Shown piece after piece: positions 43,095 to 53,538 of a stretch of 64,000 bases of DNA. The first letter of the stretch is position 1. Each line of letters begins with the position of its first letter. The notes beneath the pieces were generated by a model, which saw only the letters and a list, made by a program, of their open reading frames with translations, made no database searches and was not told the DNA's origin. The stretch comes from Thiopseudomonas alkaliphila. Its GTDB lineage: Bacteria > Pseudomonadota > Gammaproteobacteria > Pseudomonadales > Pseudomonadaceae. Both the position numbers and the translations under genes were made by a program. Where the stretch lies: positions 1,528,501 through 1,592,500 of the forward strand of contig NZ_CP012358.1 of the NCBI RefSeq assembly GCF_001267175.1, in the 5' to 3' direction.

Positions 43095-44564
43095 TTATTT
43101 TGGCTGATGGACGCTTAGATCAATGCCCATGGCTTTGGCCACACCCTGACCATAAGCAGGATCTGCCTGCATACAGTGGCAAATATGTTTCATTTTAATT
43201 GCCTCTGGTACACCCTGCATATTGCGTGCCGTGTTTTCAAACAACACTTGTTGTTGCTCTTGGCTCATTAGGCGGAACAAATTACCTGGCTGAGTAAAGT
43301 AATCTGGCTCAGTTTCCCAGTAATCAAAACGATGGGCCATATCGCCAATGGCTAACGGAGGCTCAGAAAAGTCTGGCTGCTGTTGCCACTCGCCATAACT
43401 ATTTGGCTCATAATGCAAACGACCGCCTTGGTTACCATCCACGCGCATTGCGCCGTCACGGTGGAAACTATGGTACGGGCAACGTGGCGTGTTAACCGGA
43501 ATTTGCGCATGGTTCACGCCTAACCGATAACGCTGGGCATCGCCATAAGAGAACAAACGTCCTTGCAGCATACGGTCGGGTGAAAAACCAATACCGGGCA
43601 CAATGTGCGCCGGGTTAAAGGCTGCTTGCTCAACATCAGCAAAATAGTTTTCAGGATTACGATTTAGCTCAAAATAGCCCACTTCAATCAGCGGATAATC
43701 GCCTTTTGGCCAAACCTTAGTCAGATCAAACGGATGATACGGTACTTTTTCTGCATCAGCTTCGGGCATAATCTGCACAAACATCGTCCAACGCGGATAA
43801 TCACCACGCTCAATCGCTTCATATAGATCGCGCTGTGAGCTTTCTCGATCTTGCCCCACTAACTCGGCAGCTTCTTGATCAGTAAGGTTTTTAATCCCTT
43901 GCTGGGTACGTAAGTGGAATTTCACCCAGTAGCGCTCATTATCGGCGTTAATAAAGCTAAAGGTATGGGAGCCAAAACCATGCATATGACGATACGAAGC
44001 AGGAATACCGCGATCACTCATCACAATGGTCACTTGGTGCAAGGCCTCAGGTAAACCAGTCCAAAAATCCCAGTTATTGGTGGGGCTACGCATATTGGTG
44101 CGTGGATCACGTTTTACCGCGTGGTTTAAGTCGGGAAACTTCAGCGGATCACGGAAGAAGAATACAGGGGTGTTGTTGCCGACTAAATCCCAGTTACCTT
44201 GCTCGGTATAAAAACGCATGGCAAACCCGCGAATGTCGCGCTCAGCATCTGCTGCTCCTCGCTCTCCTGCCACGGTTGAGAAACGCACAAACATTTCTGT
44301 TTGTTTACCAATCTCAGAAAATAATGCGGCTTTAGTGTATTGGCTAATGTCGTGGGTTACGGTGAACTGGCCAAATGCACCAGAACCTTTCGCATGCATG
44401 CGGCGCTCTGGGATCACTTCGCGATCAAAGTGTGCCAACTTTTCTAAAAACCATACATCCTGCAGCAACATGGGCCCACGTGGACCTGCCGTTAAACTGT
44501 CCTGGTTGTTGGCAACCGGTGCACCAGAAATACTGGTGAGTTGAGGTTTCTTAGTGGTGGTCAT
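43095..44564 (-). CDS. katA: Heme catalase
   Basis: The 489-residue monofunctional catalase has the catalytic His in [15 protein letters not shown], Asn in [15 protein letters not shown] and the heme-ligand Tyr in [14 protein letters not shown]. It breaks down H2O2 to water and O2. The length suits small-subunit catalases. Its location beside uvrA corresponds to katA in Pseudomonas. The intervening bfrA gene of P. aeruginosa is absent here. Confidence 0.95.
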   Translation of the reverse strand: MTTTKKPQLTSISGAPVANNQDSLTAGPRGPMLLQDVWFLEKLAHFDREVIPERRMHAKGSGAFGQFTVTHDISQYTKAALFSEIGKQTEMFVRFSTVAGERGAADAERDIRGFAMRFYTEQGNWDLVGNNTPVFFFRDPLKFPDLNHAVKRDPRTNMRSPTNNWDFWTGLPEALHQVTIVMSDRGIPASYRHMHGFGSHTFSFINADNERYWVKFHLRTQQGIKNLTDQEAAELVGQDRESSQRDLYEAIERGDYPRWTMFVQIMPEADAEKVPYHPFDLTKVWPKGDYPLIEVGYFELNRNPENYFADVEQAAFNPAHIVPGIGFSPDRMLQGRLFSYGDAQRYRLGVNHAQIPVNTPRCPYHSFHRDGAMRVDGNQGGRLHYEPNSYGEWQQQPDFSEPPLAIGDMAHRFDYWETEPDYFTQPGNLFRLMSQEQQQVLFENTARNMQGVPEAIKMKHICHCMQADPAYGQGVAKAMGIDLSVHQPK

Positions 44565-44702
44565 ATTACTGCTCTCCTAATGATTTAAGAACGCCTTTAG
44601 ACTAGTGCCACAACCTACATAGCTCCAATCAATTAAAATCAACAACCTTATAGCTTAAACTAATCAGCGACCTTTACTGCCTTTGCTGCGCTCGACTGTA
44701 AA

Positions 44703-44957
44703 TCAACCTTTAGCTCCTCGGCATACCCCAAAGGCACCTGTCGGACACAACGCGCTAAGGGTTAGCTTAACTTCGTGCTCTTGCAGCTGTGGGGCACAAA
44801 ACCCTTCTTCAAATAGCTGCTTAGGAATATTGCAATTTTGCTGACAAACTTTCACCTCAGAATGAGCATCTTTAGCCTGAATAATACAAGCCTGTGGCCA
44901 AGCTAAAGCGGGCAAAATTGCTAAAACAGTGGCTATCGCCATCCAGACACGCCTCAT
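44703..44957 (-). CDS. Small secreted Cys-rich protein
   Basis: The 84-residue protein has a signal peptide (MRRVWMAIATVLAILPALAW). Its short mature part has six cysteines (CIIQ, CQQNC, CAPQ, CPTG, CRG), probably forming disulfides in the periplasm. No domain name is recognised. Similar proteins occur in Pseudomonas. It is read away from the GTPase gene at 45054. Confidence 0.6.
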   Translation of the reverse strand: MRRVWMAIATVLAILPALAWPQACIIQAKDAHSEVKVCQQNCNIPKQLFEEGFCAPQLQEHEVKLTLSALCPTGAFGVCRGAKG

Positions 44958-45053
44958 GCAAAAATTCCCTAAGCAAACAGTTAAAGTCTAAATAGTAGCA
45001 CTTGCCACCTCGGCAAAACACAGCCACCATGCTACTCATTTTACCGCTTAACT

Positions 45054-46043
45054 GTGCATCCTATGTTAAAACATATTCCCACGCATTTAATTACTGGCGC
45101 ACTGGGCGTTGGTAAAACCACAACGCTGATTCATTTACTCAAACAACGGCCTAAGCACGAACGCTGGGCAGTGCTAATTAATGAGTTTGGGCAAATTGGT
45201 TTAGATCAAGCATTATTAAGTTCTGACGATAGCGAGATTACGCTCAGCGAAGTCGCGGGTGGCTGTGTGTGCTGCGTAAATGGAGCACCTTTTCAAGTGG
45301 CATTAACTCGCCTGTTAAAACAAGCCAAGCCCACTCGCTTATTTATTGAGCCTTCTGGACTTGGGCATCAGCCACAACTGTATCGCCAACTACAAGAAGC
45401 GCCTTGGAATGAAGTGCTGAGCTTACAACCAACAGTAATTATTGCTGCCGCGGAGGCCACACTTAGCCCGGCAACGCTAGCTGATGCTCAGCGCAGCTTA
45501 TTAGAAAAAGCAAAGTTGCTACTGGTTAATAAAGCCGAGCAGTTAAATGCAACTGAGCAAGCAACCATTAAACAGCGGTTTGCTCCGCTCAACGTGCTAT
45601 TTACCACTCAAGGTCAGCTCAAGCTGGAACAGCTGCCAGGTATTGAGCATACTGCAACTCTTGCTAACCTAGACAATCTGCCCGATGCAACAACAGCTGT
45701 TGTGGGTGAGGTTTGGCTCGATCCCAAGCAGCCTATTTGCTCGATTCAGGCCCAAGCAGAGGCGTGGAGCATTGGCTGGAAATGGCACAGATCTCAGCAG
45801 TTTGACTTAATGCGCTTACAGCTGCTGATCCAGCATCTACCTTTTATTCGGGCTAAAGTAGTGGTGCACACCAATGCTGGCTGGTTATCAGCTAATGCCA
45901 CTACACAACAGCCGCTGCATTGGCAAAGCAGCGCTTGGCAAGAAGACTCGCGCATCGAATTAATTTTTGACCAAGCCCAAGCCAGTGATACCCTAACTCA
46001 GTATTTAACCGCTTGCCTTGTACCGCCAACGGCTAAGGAATAA
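45054..46043 (+). CDS. COG0523 (CobW/ZigA-type) metallochaperone GTPase
   Basis: The 329-residue protein has a P-loop GALGVGKTT, the family metal-binding motif GGCVCC, an EPSGLGH segment, the NKAE specificity motif and a C-terminal CobW_C domain (WQSSAWQEDSRIELIF). Such GTPases insert or deliver metals, often zinc. The start may be GTG at 45054 or ATG at 45063. It is followed after 6 bp by a hydrolase gene. Confidence 0.88.
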   Translation: MHPMLKHIPTHLITGALGVGKTTTLIHLLKQRPKHERWAVLINEFGQIGLDQALLSSDDSEITLSEVAGGCVCCVNGAPFQVALTRLLKQAKPTRLFIEPSGLGHQPQLYRQLQEAPWNEVLSLQPTVIIAAAEATLSPATLADAQRSLLEKAKLLLVNKAEQLNATEQATIKQRFAPLNVLFTTQGQLKLEQLPGIEHTATLANLDNLPDATTAVVGEVWLDPKQPICSIQAQAEAWSIGWKWHRSQQFDLMRLQLLIQHLPFIRAKVVVHTNAGWLSANATTQQPLHWQSSAWQEDSRIELIFDQAQASDTLTQYLTACLVPPTAKE

Positions 46044-46049
46044 CCCACC

Positions 46050-46928
46050 ATGCACCTAATACCTTGGGAATATCAATGCTCGGCAGGCTTTAAACTACGG
46101 GGTTGGCGTAGCGAGCCCAGTGGCAAACCGCTCTTACACTTTTTACATGGGAATGGTTTTTGTGGGCTGACCTATACCCCCATGCTAGAGCTTTTAAGCC
46201 AGCAATTTGACTTGTGGTTATGCGATGTACAAGGCCATGGCGACAGCGAAAGTGGCGCTAAATTTTTAGGCTGGAATAAAAATGCCGAACTAGTAACCGA
46301 GGCGTTTACCGCACTCAACCCTGCACCCAATCAGCCCGTTTATGCAGTAGGCCATAGCCTAGGCGGCGTATTAAGTAGCTTAATCATGGCAGCACAGCCT
46401 CAACTGTTTAAGCAAGCGGTATTACTTGATCCGGTATTTTTTACCCCCAATATGATCTTAGCCATGCATGGCATGCGTTGGCTCGGCTTATCAGACAAAC
46501 ATGAAATGGCCAAACGAGCACGGCAGCGCCGTGATAGTTGGCCTAATCGGCAGGCGGCTTTTGCTGGCCTTAGAACACGAGGCGCTTTTAAAAGCTGGCG
46601 TGATGAGGCGCTCTGGTCTTATGTCAATCATGGCTTGCATGAAGTACAAGGCGGAGTAACGCTTAAATGTCGCCCACAACGTGAGGCTGACTTTTTCGCC
46701 TCATTTCCCCGTAACTTGTGGCGCTCACTAAAGCGAGTACAAACACCCGTTAAGGTGCTCTACGCTGAGCAGACCTTTCCCTTTGTCGAGCAATCAATTA
46801 AGCGCTGGAGCAAACTTAATCCTTGCATCAGCTATCAACAAGTACCAGGGGATCACTGCTTTATGCAACAGAACCCAGCTCATACAGCTGAACTGATTAG
46901 ACAATATTTCATACCAAGCTGCTCTTAA
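46050..46928 (+). CDS. Alpha/beta hydrolase
   Basis: The 292-residue alpha/beta hydrolase has an oxyanion strand FLHGNGFCG, the nucleophile elbow GHSLGG (Ser near 106), and a late GDHCFM with the catalytic His. A lid-like insertion covers about residues 135-200. The substrate is unknown. It is co-directional with the metallochaperone gene 6 bp upstream. Confidence 0.85.
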   Translation: MHLIPWEYQCSAGFKLRGWRSEPSGKPLLHFLHGNGFCGLTYTPMLELLSQQFDLWLCDVQGHGDSESGAKFLGWNKNAELVTEAFTALNPAPNQPVYAVGHSLGGVLSSLIMAAQPQLFKQAVLLDPVFFTPNMILAMHGMRWLGLSDKHEMAKRARQRRDSWPNRQAAFAGLRTRGAFKSWRDEALWSYVNHGLHEVQGGVTLKCRPQREADFFASFPRNLWRSLKRVQTPVKVLYAEQTFPFVEQSIKRWSKLNPCISYQQVPGDHCFMQQNPAHTAELIRQYFIPSCS

Positions 46929-46936
46929 GTTATAAA

Positions 46937-46968
46937 AAAACCGATTTAGTCGAAACTAAATCGGTTTT
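46937..46968. terminator. Bidirectional terminator between the hydrolase and sodB
   Basis: A 14-bp perfect stem, AAAACCGATTTAGT / ACTAAATCGGTTTT, with a CGAA tetraloop and T runs on either strand. Confidence 0.9.
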
Positions 46969-47012
46969 AATCAGCAACTAAACTTTAGCTAACTAAGTAA
47001 CATTGAAGTCTC

Positions 47013-47594
47013 TTATTCTGCTAAGTTTTTCGCTACAAAATCCCAGTTCACTAAGTTCCAGAACGCTTCTAGATAGTTAGGACGTGAGTTGCGGTAATCA
47101 ATGTAGTAAGCGTGCTCCCACACATCACAAGTCAGCAGTGGCTTATCTTCAGTTGTTAGTGGGCAACCTGCGTTTGAGGTGCTCGCTAATGCTAAAGAAC
47201 CATCAGCTTTTTTCACTAGCCACCCCCAGCCTGAACCAAAGGTACCGATGGCATTTTTAGTGAATTCTTCTTTGAATTTTTCAAACGAGCCAAATGACTT
47301 GTTGATGGCTTCTGCTAACTCACCCGTTGGCTCACCACCACCGTTCGGCGCTAAGCAGTTCCAGTAGAAGGTGTGGTTCCAAACCTGAGCTGCGTTATTG
47401 AAGATACCGCCGCTTGAAGTTTTAACAATTTCTTCTAGGCTCTTACCTTCAAAACCACTACCTGGCAGTAAGTTATTTAGGTTAACCACATAGGTATTGT
47501 GGTGTTTGCTGTAGTGATAATCTAAAGTTTCCGCAGAAATATGAGGCTCAAGCGCGTCTTTTGCATAAGGAAGTGCTGGTAATTCAAAAGCCAT
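47013..47594 (-). CDS. sodB: Iron superoxide dismutase
   Basis: The ATG before [19 protein letters not shown] gives 193 residues, the standard SodB length. Metal ligands are His in SKHHNTYV and NHTFYW, and the [13 protein letters not shown] motif supplies Asp and His. The [13 protein letters not shown] and FGSGWGWL patterns indicate the iron form. It removes superoxide in the cytoplasm. It is convergent with the hydrolase gene across a shared terminator. Confidence 0.96.
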   Translation of the reverse strand: MAFELPALPYAKDALEPHISAETLDYHYSKHHNTYVVNLNNLLPGSGFEGKSLEEIVKTSSGGIFNNAAQVWNHTFYWNCLAPNGGGEPTGELAEAINKSFGSFEKFKEEFTKNAIGTFGSGWGWLVKKADGSLALASTSNAGCPLTTEDKPLLTCDVWEHAYYIDYRNSRPNYLEAFWNLVNWDFVAKNLAE

Positions 47595-47731
47595 GATTCT
47601 CTCCAGTTTTTCATCAGGACAAGGCAAATAAGGCAAACTTACTTATAGCGTCAGCAAGTCAGGGCTTGCTGATTCGAGCTTGCCGTTGAGTTTTCATCAT
47701 ACCACTAGATTGATTGATGTGGCTATTTTGC

Positions 47732-48355
47732 TCATAGACTCGCTACTTCTAACCCTGTTCCCCAAATCAACTGCGCCGCCACAGCAAACATCATCAGCGC
47801 GACAATAAAGTCAATCACGCGCCACGTGGCAGGCCGTGCTAACCAAGGAGCTAACTTAGCTGCTAATAAGGCCAAGCTGAAAAACCATAGGCCCGAGGCT
47901 AAGGTAGCACCTAGAATATAGCCTATTGGTGATGGCTGCTGCGCACCTAAGGCACCAATCAAGAGAACGGTATCTAGATACACATGGGGATTAAGCAAAG
48001 TCACAGCTAAGGTGGTTAGCAAAGCTACTTTTAGTGACTTTGGCGCTCTGGCTTGCTGCTGCTCTAAACTTTGCTGACGCAATGCCCGCATTAATGCCTG
48101 CAAACCGTACCAGCCTAAAAATAGCACGCCACCCCAGCGCGCCACGGCCAATAATATTGGATGCGTTGCAAAAATTTGCGCTAGCCCAAATACGCCTAAG
48201 CTAATTAACACCACATCACAGAGCACGCAAACCAAGGCAATCACTAGATGATGCTCGCGCCTTAAGGCTTGGGATAAAACAAAGGCATTTTGTGTACCTA
48301 TCGCCATAATCAAACCAAGGGTAACTAAAACGCCATTCATCAGGCTTTGTTGCAT
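47732..48355 (-). CDS. argO: LysE/ArgO-family amino-acid exporter
   Basis: The 207-residue protein has about six membrane segments, the family opening LMAIGTQNAFVLSQALRREH and the conserved LNPHVYLDTVLLIGALG. Relatives export arginine or lysine. The exact substrate is inferred. It lies between sodB and the cytochrome c5 gene. Confidence 0.85.
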   Translation of the reverse strand: MQQSLMNGVLVTLGLIMAIGTQNAFVLSQALRREHHLVIALVCVLCDVVLISLGVFGLAQIFATHPILLAVARWGGVLFLGWYGLQALMRALRQQSLEQQQARAPKSLKVALLTTLAVTLLNPHVYLDTVLLIGALGAQQPSPIGYILGATLASGLWFFSLALLAAKLAPWLARPATWRVIDFIVALMMFAVAAQLIWGTGLEVASL

Positions 48356-48384
48356 GTTGTTCTCATCTTTAAAACGTAAACAAA

Positions 48385-48408
48385 AAAGCCGCCCAAACAG
48401 GCGGCTTT
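48385..48408 (-). terminator. Terminator after the cytochrome c gene
   Basis: AAAGCCGCC and GGCGGCTTT form a 9-bp stem with a T run on the minus strand, 17 bp after the cytochrome gene stop. Confidence 0.85.
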
Positions 48409-48425
48409 ACTGATAGCGCTGTCTC

Positions 48426-48857
48426 TTACAGACCAGACATCTTCTTGATCGCAGACATCATTTCGTCTTCAGAGCAATCATTACAGGTACCCATCGGTGG
48501 CATAGCGTTTAACCCTTTAATTGAGGTTTGTAATAACGCATCTAAACCGCCCTGTGCATCTGCACGCTCTTGCCAAGCAGCCGTTTCACCAATTTTTGGC
48601 GCACCTAAAATACCTGCACCATGGCAAGCATTACAGTGTTTGGCAATAATATCGTCTGCACTACGGCCGGCTGCACCAGCTGCCGGTGCACCACCTGCAG
48701 CAACAAGTGCTTGCTCACACTCATCACCTTTTAAGCAGACTTCACCTACTGGCTTAATACGATCAGCTACTGCTTCATCAGTGGTCGCTTGAGCACTCAC
48801 AGCCCACAGAGATAAAGCAGCAACGTTTGCTACGAGTAATTTTTTCAATAAGTTCAC
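48426..48857 (-). CDS. cycB: Cytochrome c5
   Basis: The GTG start after AGAGGGTG gives 143 residues: signal peptide (ALSLWAVSAQA), then a heme site CNACH in AKHCNACHGAGILGAPKIG, and the axial Met in NAMPPMG. An extra disulfide pair CNDC near the end is typical of cytochrome c5. It carries electrons in the periplasm. Its place beside dadX follows Pseudomonas order. Confidence 0.9.
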   Translation of the reverse strand: MNLLKKLLVANVAALSLWAVSAQATTDEAVADRIKPVGEVCLKGDECEQALVAAGGAPAAGAAGRSADDIIAKHCNACHGAGILGAPKIGETAAWQERADAQGGLDALLQTSIKGLNAMPPMGTCNDCSEDEMMSAIKKMSGL

Positions 48858-49004
48858 AGTACACCCTCTTTGTGGCTTTTCACTCTCGCGGCCACGGTCA
48901 ACGCGAGCGGGCCATAGTATAGCCACTAGCAAGCCAATCGGAAACAGCTAAAGTCGTGGTTTATTAGTTAATTGGTTGCAACCCCAAGCGAATAACTCAT
49001 TGAT

Positions 49005-50075
49005 TTAACAATAACTGAGTGGCACCCGCTTTAGATTGCACAGCAATTGATAACCGATGGTGTCGGCCTGTTGCGCTACCGTGTCGACACTGACCTGTTT
49101 ACCCCATAACTCTACTCGACTACCAATGCCCGCCTCAGGCAAATGCGTAATATCAACGGTTAACATATCCATTGCCACTCGCCCAACTAATTGCGCAGGC
49201 TGCCCATCAACCGTAACTGGCGTTCCATTTTTAGCTTGCCGCGGATAGCCATCTGCATAGCCCATAGCGACAATCCCTAGTCGAGTAGGCGCTGAGGTTA
49301 CATAATGCCCACCATAACCAACTGCCTGCCCGGCTGCTAAGGTTTGCACGCCAATAATTTTAGATTCCAGGGTCATCACAGGCTCTAAGGACTCAGTTAA
49401 TCGATTAGCACTTGGAAAAGGATTAGCTCCATACAGCATGATGCCAGGACGCGTCCAGTTACCTGCCGCCGCTGAAGTACTTAACAAAGCTGCTGAGTTA
49501 GCCAAACTTAACGAGGTGTTAAGTTGCTTTTGTAGCGCTAAAATCGCCTGCAGTTGCTGCAAGGTGACTGGACACTCAGGCTCATCAGCTCGAGCAAAGT
49601 GTGTGCTTAATCCCAATAATCGCACCTGCGGCAAGGCGGCTAGTTGTTGCCAAACCGCTAACACTTGCTCAGGCTGAAAACCTAAACGATGCATTCCTGT
49701 ATCCACTTTCAACCAAACGGCTACAGGCTGCTGACTGGATAAACGTGCTAAGGCTGCAATTTGCCACGCCGAATGCACCACACACACCAATTGTTGTTCG
49801 GCAATAAAAGGCAGCTCAGCTGCATCTAAAAAGCCTTCTAATAACACGATAGGCTTACGGGTTAGCCCGGCGTCAATTAAGCGAGCCGCTTCTTCGGTAA
49901 AGGCCACGGCAAAAGCATCCACTTCATCTTGTAACGCCGTGGCACAGGGAATTAAGCCATGACCATAGGCATCAGCTTTTACCACCGCCATCATCTGCTC
50001 TGGAGAATGCTGGCGCGCCAGTTTAGCGTTATGTACTAAGGCGGATAAATCAATAACTGCGCGTGCTGGACGCAT
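49005..50075 (-). CDS. dadX: Catabolic alanine racemase
   Basis: Starting at MRPARAVIDLSALVHN gives 356 residues. The PLP Lys is in AVVKADAYGHG and the second catalytic Tyr lies in VGYGGHYVT. It interconverts L- and D-alanine so that DadA can oxidise the D form. It begins 24 bp after dadA on the same strand and forms the dad operon with it. Confidence 0.93.
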   Translation of the reverse strand: MRPARAVIDLSALVHNAKLARQHSPEQMMAVVKADAYGHGLIPCATALQDEVDAFAVAFTEEAARLIDAGLTRKPIVLLEGFLDAAELPFIAEQQLVCVVHSAWQIAALARLSSQQPVAVWLKVDTGMHRLGFQPEQVLAVWQQLAALPQVRLLGLSTHFARADEPECPVTLQQLQAILALQKQLNTSLSLANSAALLSTSAAAGNWTRPGIMLYGANPFPSANRLTESLEPVMTLESKIIGVQTLAAGQAVGYGGHYVTSAPTRLGIVAMGYADGYPRQAKNGTPVTVDGQPAQLVGRVAMDMLTVDITHLPEAGIGSRVELWGKQVSVDTVAQQADTIGYQLLCNLKRVPLSYC

Positions 50076-50099
50076 GGTTGTAAAATCCTTCACTAGGGG

Positions 50100-51353
50100 T
50101 TAACGGTAACGAAAAATAGATAAGCCTTCAGTATCAATGGCAGGAGCGCGATTTGCCATTAAATCGGCTAAATAATGGGCAGAGCCACAGGCCATAGTCC
50201 AACCTAAGGTACCGTGCCCGGTATTAAGCAACAGATTTTTATAAGGTGTAGCGCCAATCACTGGCGTGCCATCAGGCGTTGCAGGACGCAAACCGGTCCA
50301 AAATAGCGCTTGTTGTAAATCACCAGCACCTGGGTAAAGATCATTAATCACCCAACTCATTGAGGCTTTACGCTCAGGATTTAACGCTAAATTATACCCC
50401 GATAACTCAGCAAAACCGCCGACCCGAATCCGCTGCTCAAAACGTGTAATTGCTACTTTATAAGTCTCATCAATCACCGTCGCTTCAGGCGCTTGCTCTG
50501 GCTGCACGATTGGCAAGGTTAAGGAGTAGCCTTTCAATGGATATACGGGTAGTTGAATTCCCAAAGGTTTAAGCAGTAAGGGTGAGTAACTACCTAGCGC
50601 CACCACATAACGATCAGCACTCAGCAGCTGACCATTAGCGTACACGCCTGTTACTTGCTGACCCTCTACTTGCAAGCGCTCTACCTGCTGCCCAAACTTA
50701 AACTCTACCCCCAGTTCTCGGGCGCGCTCGGTCAGCTGTTTGGTGAATAGGTTACAGTCGCCGGTTTGATCATTAGGCAAACGCAAAGCACCCGACAACT
50801 TAGTCACCGACTGCACCAGACCTGGCTCATATTGCAGAATTTGTTCTGGGCTTAACAGCTGATACGGCACGCCAAACTGCTGCAAGATCCGAATATCTGC
50901 CGCCGCCGTATCCAGTTGCTGCTGGCTGCGAAATAACTGCATGCCGCCCAACTGACGGCCTTCATAAGCCAGCCCAAGCTCGTTACGTAGCTCATCTAAG
51001 CAATCTCGACTATATTCCGCCAAGCGCACCATACGCGCTTTATTAATCTGATAGCGTCCTGCGGTGCACTGACGCAGCATTTTCGCCATCCATAGGTACT
51101 GAGCAGGCTCTTTCGTTAGTTTAATAGTCAAGGGCGCATGTTGCTGTAGCATCCACTTAATCGCTGCTAAAGGCACATGGGGCGCCGCCCAAGGTGAGGC
51201 GTAACCAGGAGAAATCTGCCCCGCATTACCAAAGCTGGTTTCCTCGGCCGTTGCGGCTTGGCGCTCAAGCACCGTCACTGCGTAGCCTTGCTTTGCCAAA
51301 TAGTAGGCCGTTGTTACGCCAATGACTCCACCACCTAAGACTAGAACCCGCAT
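50100..51353 (-). CDS. dadA: D-amino-acid dehydrogenase small subunit
   Basis: The 417-residue FAD enzyme has the dinucleotide loop [19 protein letters not shown], the [21 protein letters not shown] region and a C-terminal [15 protein letters not shown]. It oxidises D-alanine to pyruvate and ammonia at the membrane. It is first in the dadAX operon and divergent from the Lrp-type regulator gene that normally controls it. Confidence 0.95.
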   Translation of the reverse strand: MRVLVLGGGVIGVTTAYYLAKQGYAVTVLERQAATAEETSFGNAGQISPGYASPWAAPHVPLAAIKWMLQQHAPLTIKLTKEPAQYLWMAKMLRQCTAGRYQINKARMVRLAEYSRDCLDELRNELGLAYEGRQLGGMQLFRSQQQLDTAAADIRILQQFGVPYQLLSPEQILQYEPGLVQSVTKLSGALRLPNDQTGDCNLFTKQLTERARELGVEFKFGQQVERLQVEGQQVTGVYANGQLLSADRYVVALGSYSPLLLKPLGIQLPVYPLKGYSLTLPIVQPEQAPEATVIDETYKVAITRFEQRIRVGGFAELSGYNLALNPERKASMSWVINDLYPGAGDLQQALFWTGLRPATPDGTPVIGATPYKNLLLNTGHGTLGWTMACGSAHYLADLMANRAPAIDTEGLSIFRYR

Positions 51354-51506
51354 TATTCACCTCACTCGTTGACTTTATTGTCGCATCTGCTTGCAGTCTT
51401 TACCTTTCATTAGTATAAAAGCTTTTTTCTAGTGCTTTTCACTATAATTAAAGCCTTTTACGGCGGTTCTATCGGGAATAATCACTATTTCCCTAGGAGA
51501 TTCTCC

Positions 51507-51995
51507 TTGCAAGCAGCTCAGACTACAAAACGTCAATTGGATAAGATTGATCACTGCATTTTACGCATCCTGCAAGAAGAGGGACGCATCTCTTTTACTG
51601 AGTTAGGCGAACGCGTTGGCCTCTCGACCACCCCCTGCACCGAGCGAGTCCGCCGCTTAGAGCGTGAAGGCTATATTACTGGATACCATGCACGACTAAA
51701 TCCACAACTGCTCAATGCAGGTCTGTTAGTCTTTGTCGAAATCAGCCTTGACTATAAGTCTGGCGATATTTTTGAAGCCTTTCGCCAAGCCGCTTTGAAA
51801 CTGCCCCATGTTTTAGAATGCCACTTAGTCTCAGGCCACTTTGATTACCTGATTAAAGCGCGTATCTGCGAGATGGCTTCGTACCGCAAATTGCTAGGCG
51901 ATATTTTGCTCAAACTACCTAATGTGCGTGAATCTAAAAGCTATATCGTGATGGAAGAAGTCAAAGAAAGCTTAATTCTTCCGATTCCGGAATAA
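51507..51995 (+). CDS. dadR: Lrp/AsnC-family regulator of the dad operon
   Basis: A TTG start six bases after AGGAGA gives 162 residues. The helix-turn-helix contains FTELGERVGLSTTPCTERVRRLE, and the ligand-binding RAM domain contains VFVEISLDYKSGD and HLVSGHFDYLIKA. The close similarity to Pseudomonas DadR and the divergent dadAX operon indicate alanine-responsive activation of that operon. Confidence 0.92.
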   Translation: MQAAQTTKRQLDKIDHCILRILQEEGRISFTELGERVGLSTTPCTERVRRLEREGYITGYHARLNPQLLNAGLLVFVEISLDYKSGDIFEAFRQAALKLPHVLECHLVSGHFDYLIKARICEMASYRKLLGDILLKLPNVRESKSYIVMEEVKESLILPIPE

Positions 51996-52043
51996 ACGGA
52001 ATCGGCCACGCCCAACGCTGCTGCGTTAATTTAAAGCCATAAA

Positions 52044-52066
52044 AAAACCCGCCAATGGCGGGTTTT
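52044..52066. terminator. Bidirectional terminator between dadR and rpmG
   Basis: AAAACCCGCCA pairs with TGGCGGGTTTT. The stem is compact, with T runs on both strands. Confidence 0.9.
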
Positions 52067-52082
52067 CTCAAAGACGCATCAA

Positions 52083-52238
52083 TTACTTGATTTTGCCTTC
52101 TTTATAGATCACATGCTTACGCACAACTGGATCGTATTTTTTGATTTCGATCTTATCAGGAGTGGTACGCTTGTTTTTGTCTGTAGTGTAGAAGTGGCCT
52201 GTACCAGCGCTAGACACTAAACGGATTAAATCACGCAT
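52083..52238 (-). CDS. rpmG: Ribosomal protein L33
   Basis: This 51-residue gene encodes [19 protein letters not shown] at its start and ends [12 protein letters not shown], the normal L33 sequence. It is the cysteine-free form without the zinc CxxC pairs. It follows rpmB by 10 bp in the usual rpmBG operon. Confidence 0.97.
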   Translation of the reverse strand: MRDLIRLVSSAGTGHFYTTDKNKRTTPDKIEIKKYDPVVRKHVIYKEGKIK

Positions 52239-52248
52239 GATGTTCTCC

Positions 52249-52485
52249 TTAAACCTTTAGGCCACGAGCACGTAGCTCGCCCAATACTGCATCAATACCA
52301 CGCTTATCAATTACGCGCATACCTTTAGCTGATACACGTAAGCGTACAAAGCGCTTCTCGGACTCAACCCAGAAACGATGGTACTGCAAGTTTGGTAAGA
52401 AACGACGACGGGTTTTGTTATTTGCGTGGGAAACTTTGTTCCCAGTAACTGGACCCTTACCAGTTACTTGACATACTTTTGCCAT
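52249..52485 (-). CDS. rpmB: Ribosomal protein L28
   Basis: The 78-residue L28 begins [20 protein letters not shown] and continues with the basic [19 protein letters not shown]. It is a component of the large ribosomal subunit and the first gene of the rpmBG operon, upstream of L33. Confidence 0.98.
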   Translation of the reverse strand: MAKVCQVTGKGPVTGNKVSHANNKTRRRFLPNLQYHRFWVESEKRFVRLRVSAKGMRVIDKRGIDAVLGELRARGLKV

Positions 52486-52749
52486 GCCTCAGCCCTCTGA
52501 AACCACATGCCCAACCCGGCATGGGTTGGCTGCTTAAACTCAAAAATTTAGTTAGCAAGTAGCTGAAAAACAAAGAGTTTTTCTATGCTATGCAGGCGTT
52601 TACGCCCATCTCGTTGGGTTTATTCTGGCTATTTAACCAAGGCTAATAGCAGAGCCACCCGAAAAAGAGTCACGCTTTATAGCAGAAAACAGCTGTTTTC
52701 GCAACCAAGACTCTTCAACTCACGATTTTTTGTAAACGCGTATTGTAAC

Positions 52750-53424
52750 TTACATCCAGCCATTTTCAACCATTGATAGCGGTTCTCCCTCACCAACAAT
52801 GAAATGATCCAGTACGCGCACATCAATTAAAGCAAGCGCTTCAGTTAAACGCTCAGTAAGTAACTTATCCGCCTGACTAGGCTCTGAGACACCCGAAGGG
52901 TGATTATGAGTCAAAATCAGCGCCGCTGCGTTGTTTGCTAAAGCACGTTTGACGACCTGTCTTGGGTAAACGCTGGCGCTATCGATGGTGCCATAAAATA
53001 ATGGCTCAAACGCCAACACTCGATGCTTGGCATCTAAAAACAAACAAGCAAATACCTCATGGGGCTCATGTCGTAACTTGGCTTTTAAAAAATCACGCAC
53101 AGCTTGTGGGCTTTCTAAGGCCGAGGCCCGCTGAATTGTTGCTTGTAGATGGCGCCGCCCCATCTCCAATACTGCCTGTAACTGCACATACTTAGCAGGT
53201 CCCAAGCCTAGATGATCAGTAAACTCTGCTAGTTCAGACTCTAATAATTGCCGCAACCCACCAAACTCATGCAATAAGTAGCGTGCAAGCTCTACCGCAT
53301 CCATTCCCTTAACACCCGTACGCAGAAAAATGGCTAATAACTCAGCATCTGTAAGTGCTGCAGGGCCTAATGTGAGTAGTTTTTCCCGAGGTCGCTCAGC
53401 GACCGGCCAATGTTTAATACTCAT
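52750..53424 (-). CDS. radC: RadC/JAB-domain protein
   Basis: The 224-residue protein has an N-terminal helix-hairpin-helix-like UPF0758 region ([20 protein letters not shown]). The JAB metalloprotease-like site is in [17 protein letters not shown], with [10 protein letters not shown] ahead. Despite the name, its role in repair is unproven. Its position between rpmB and divergent coaBC is typical of gammaproteobacteria. Confidence 0.93.
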   Translation of the reverse strand: MSIKHWPVAERPREKLLTLGPAALTDAELLAIFLRTGVKGMDAVELARYLLHEFGGLRQLLESELAEFTDHLGLGPAKYVQLQAVLEMGRRHLQATIQRASALESPQAVRDFLKAKLRHEPHEVFACLFLDAKHRVLAFEPLFYGTIDSASVYPRQVVKRALANNAAALILTHNHPSGVSEPSQADKLLTERLTEALALIDVRVLDHFIVGEGEPLSMVENGWM

Positions 53425-53538
53425 CCTTATTTCTCCTATGGATGCATCCGCTGCGGCTGAACTAAATAGGGCTATATGGTATGTTAGCGTGATTTTATTC
53501 CTTTGCTTATCTCTCCCTAAAAACTAAAAGGCAGGCTT

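Noticed and set aside
43095..44564. Horizontal origin for katA because bfrA is missing beside it
   Set aside because: Neighbouring gene order is otherwise chromosomal and the bacterioferritin gene is present at 62048, so loss or relocation is simpler.
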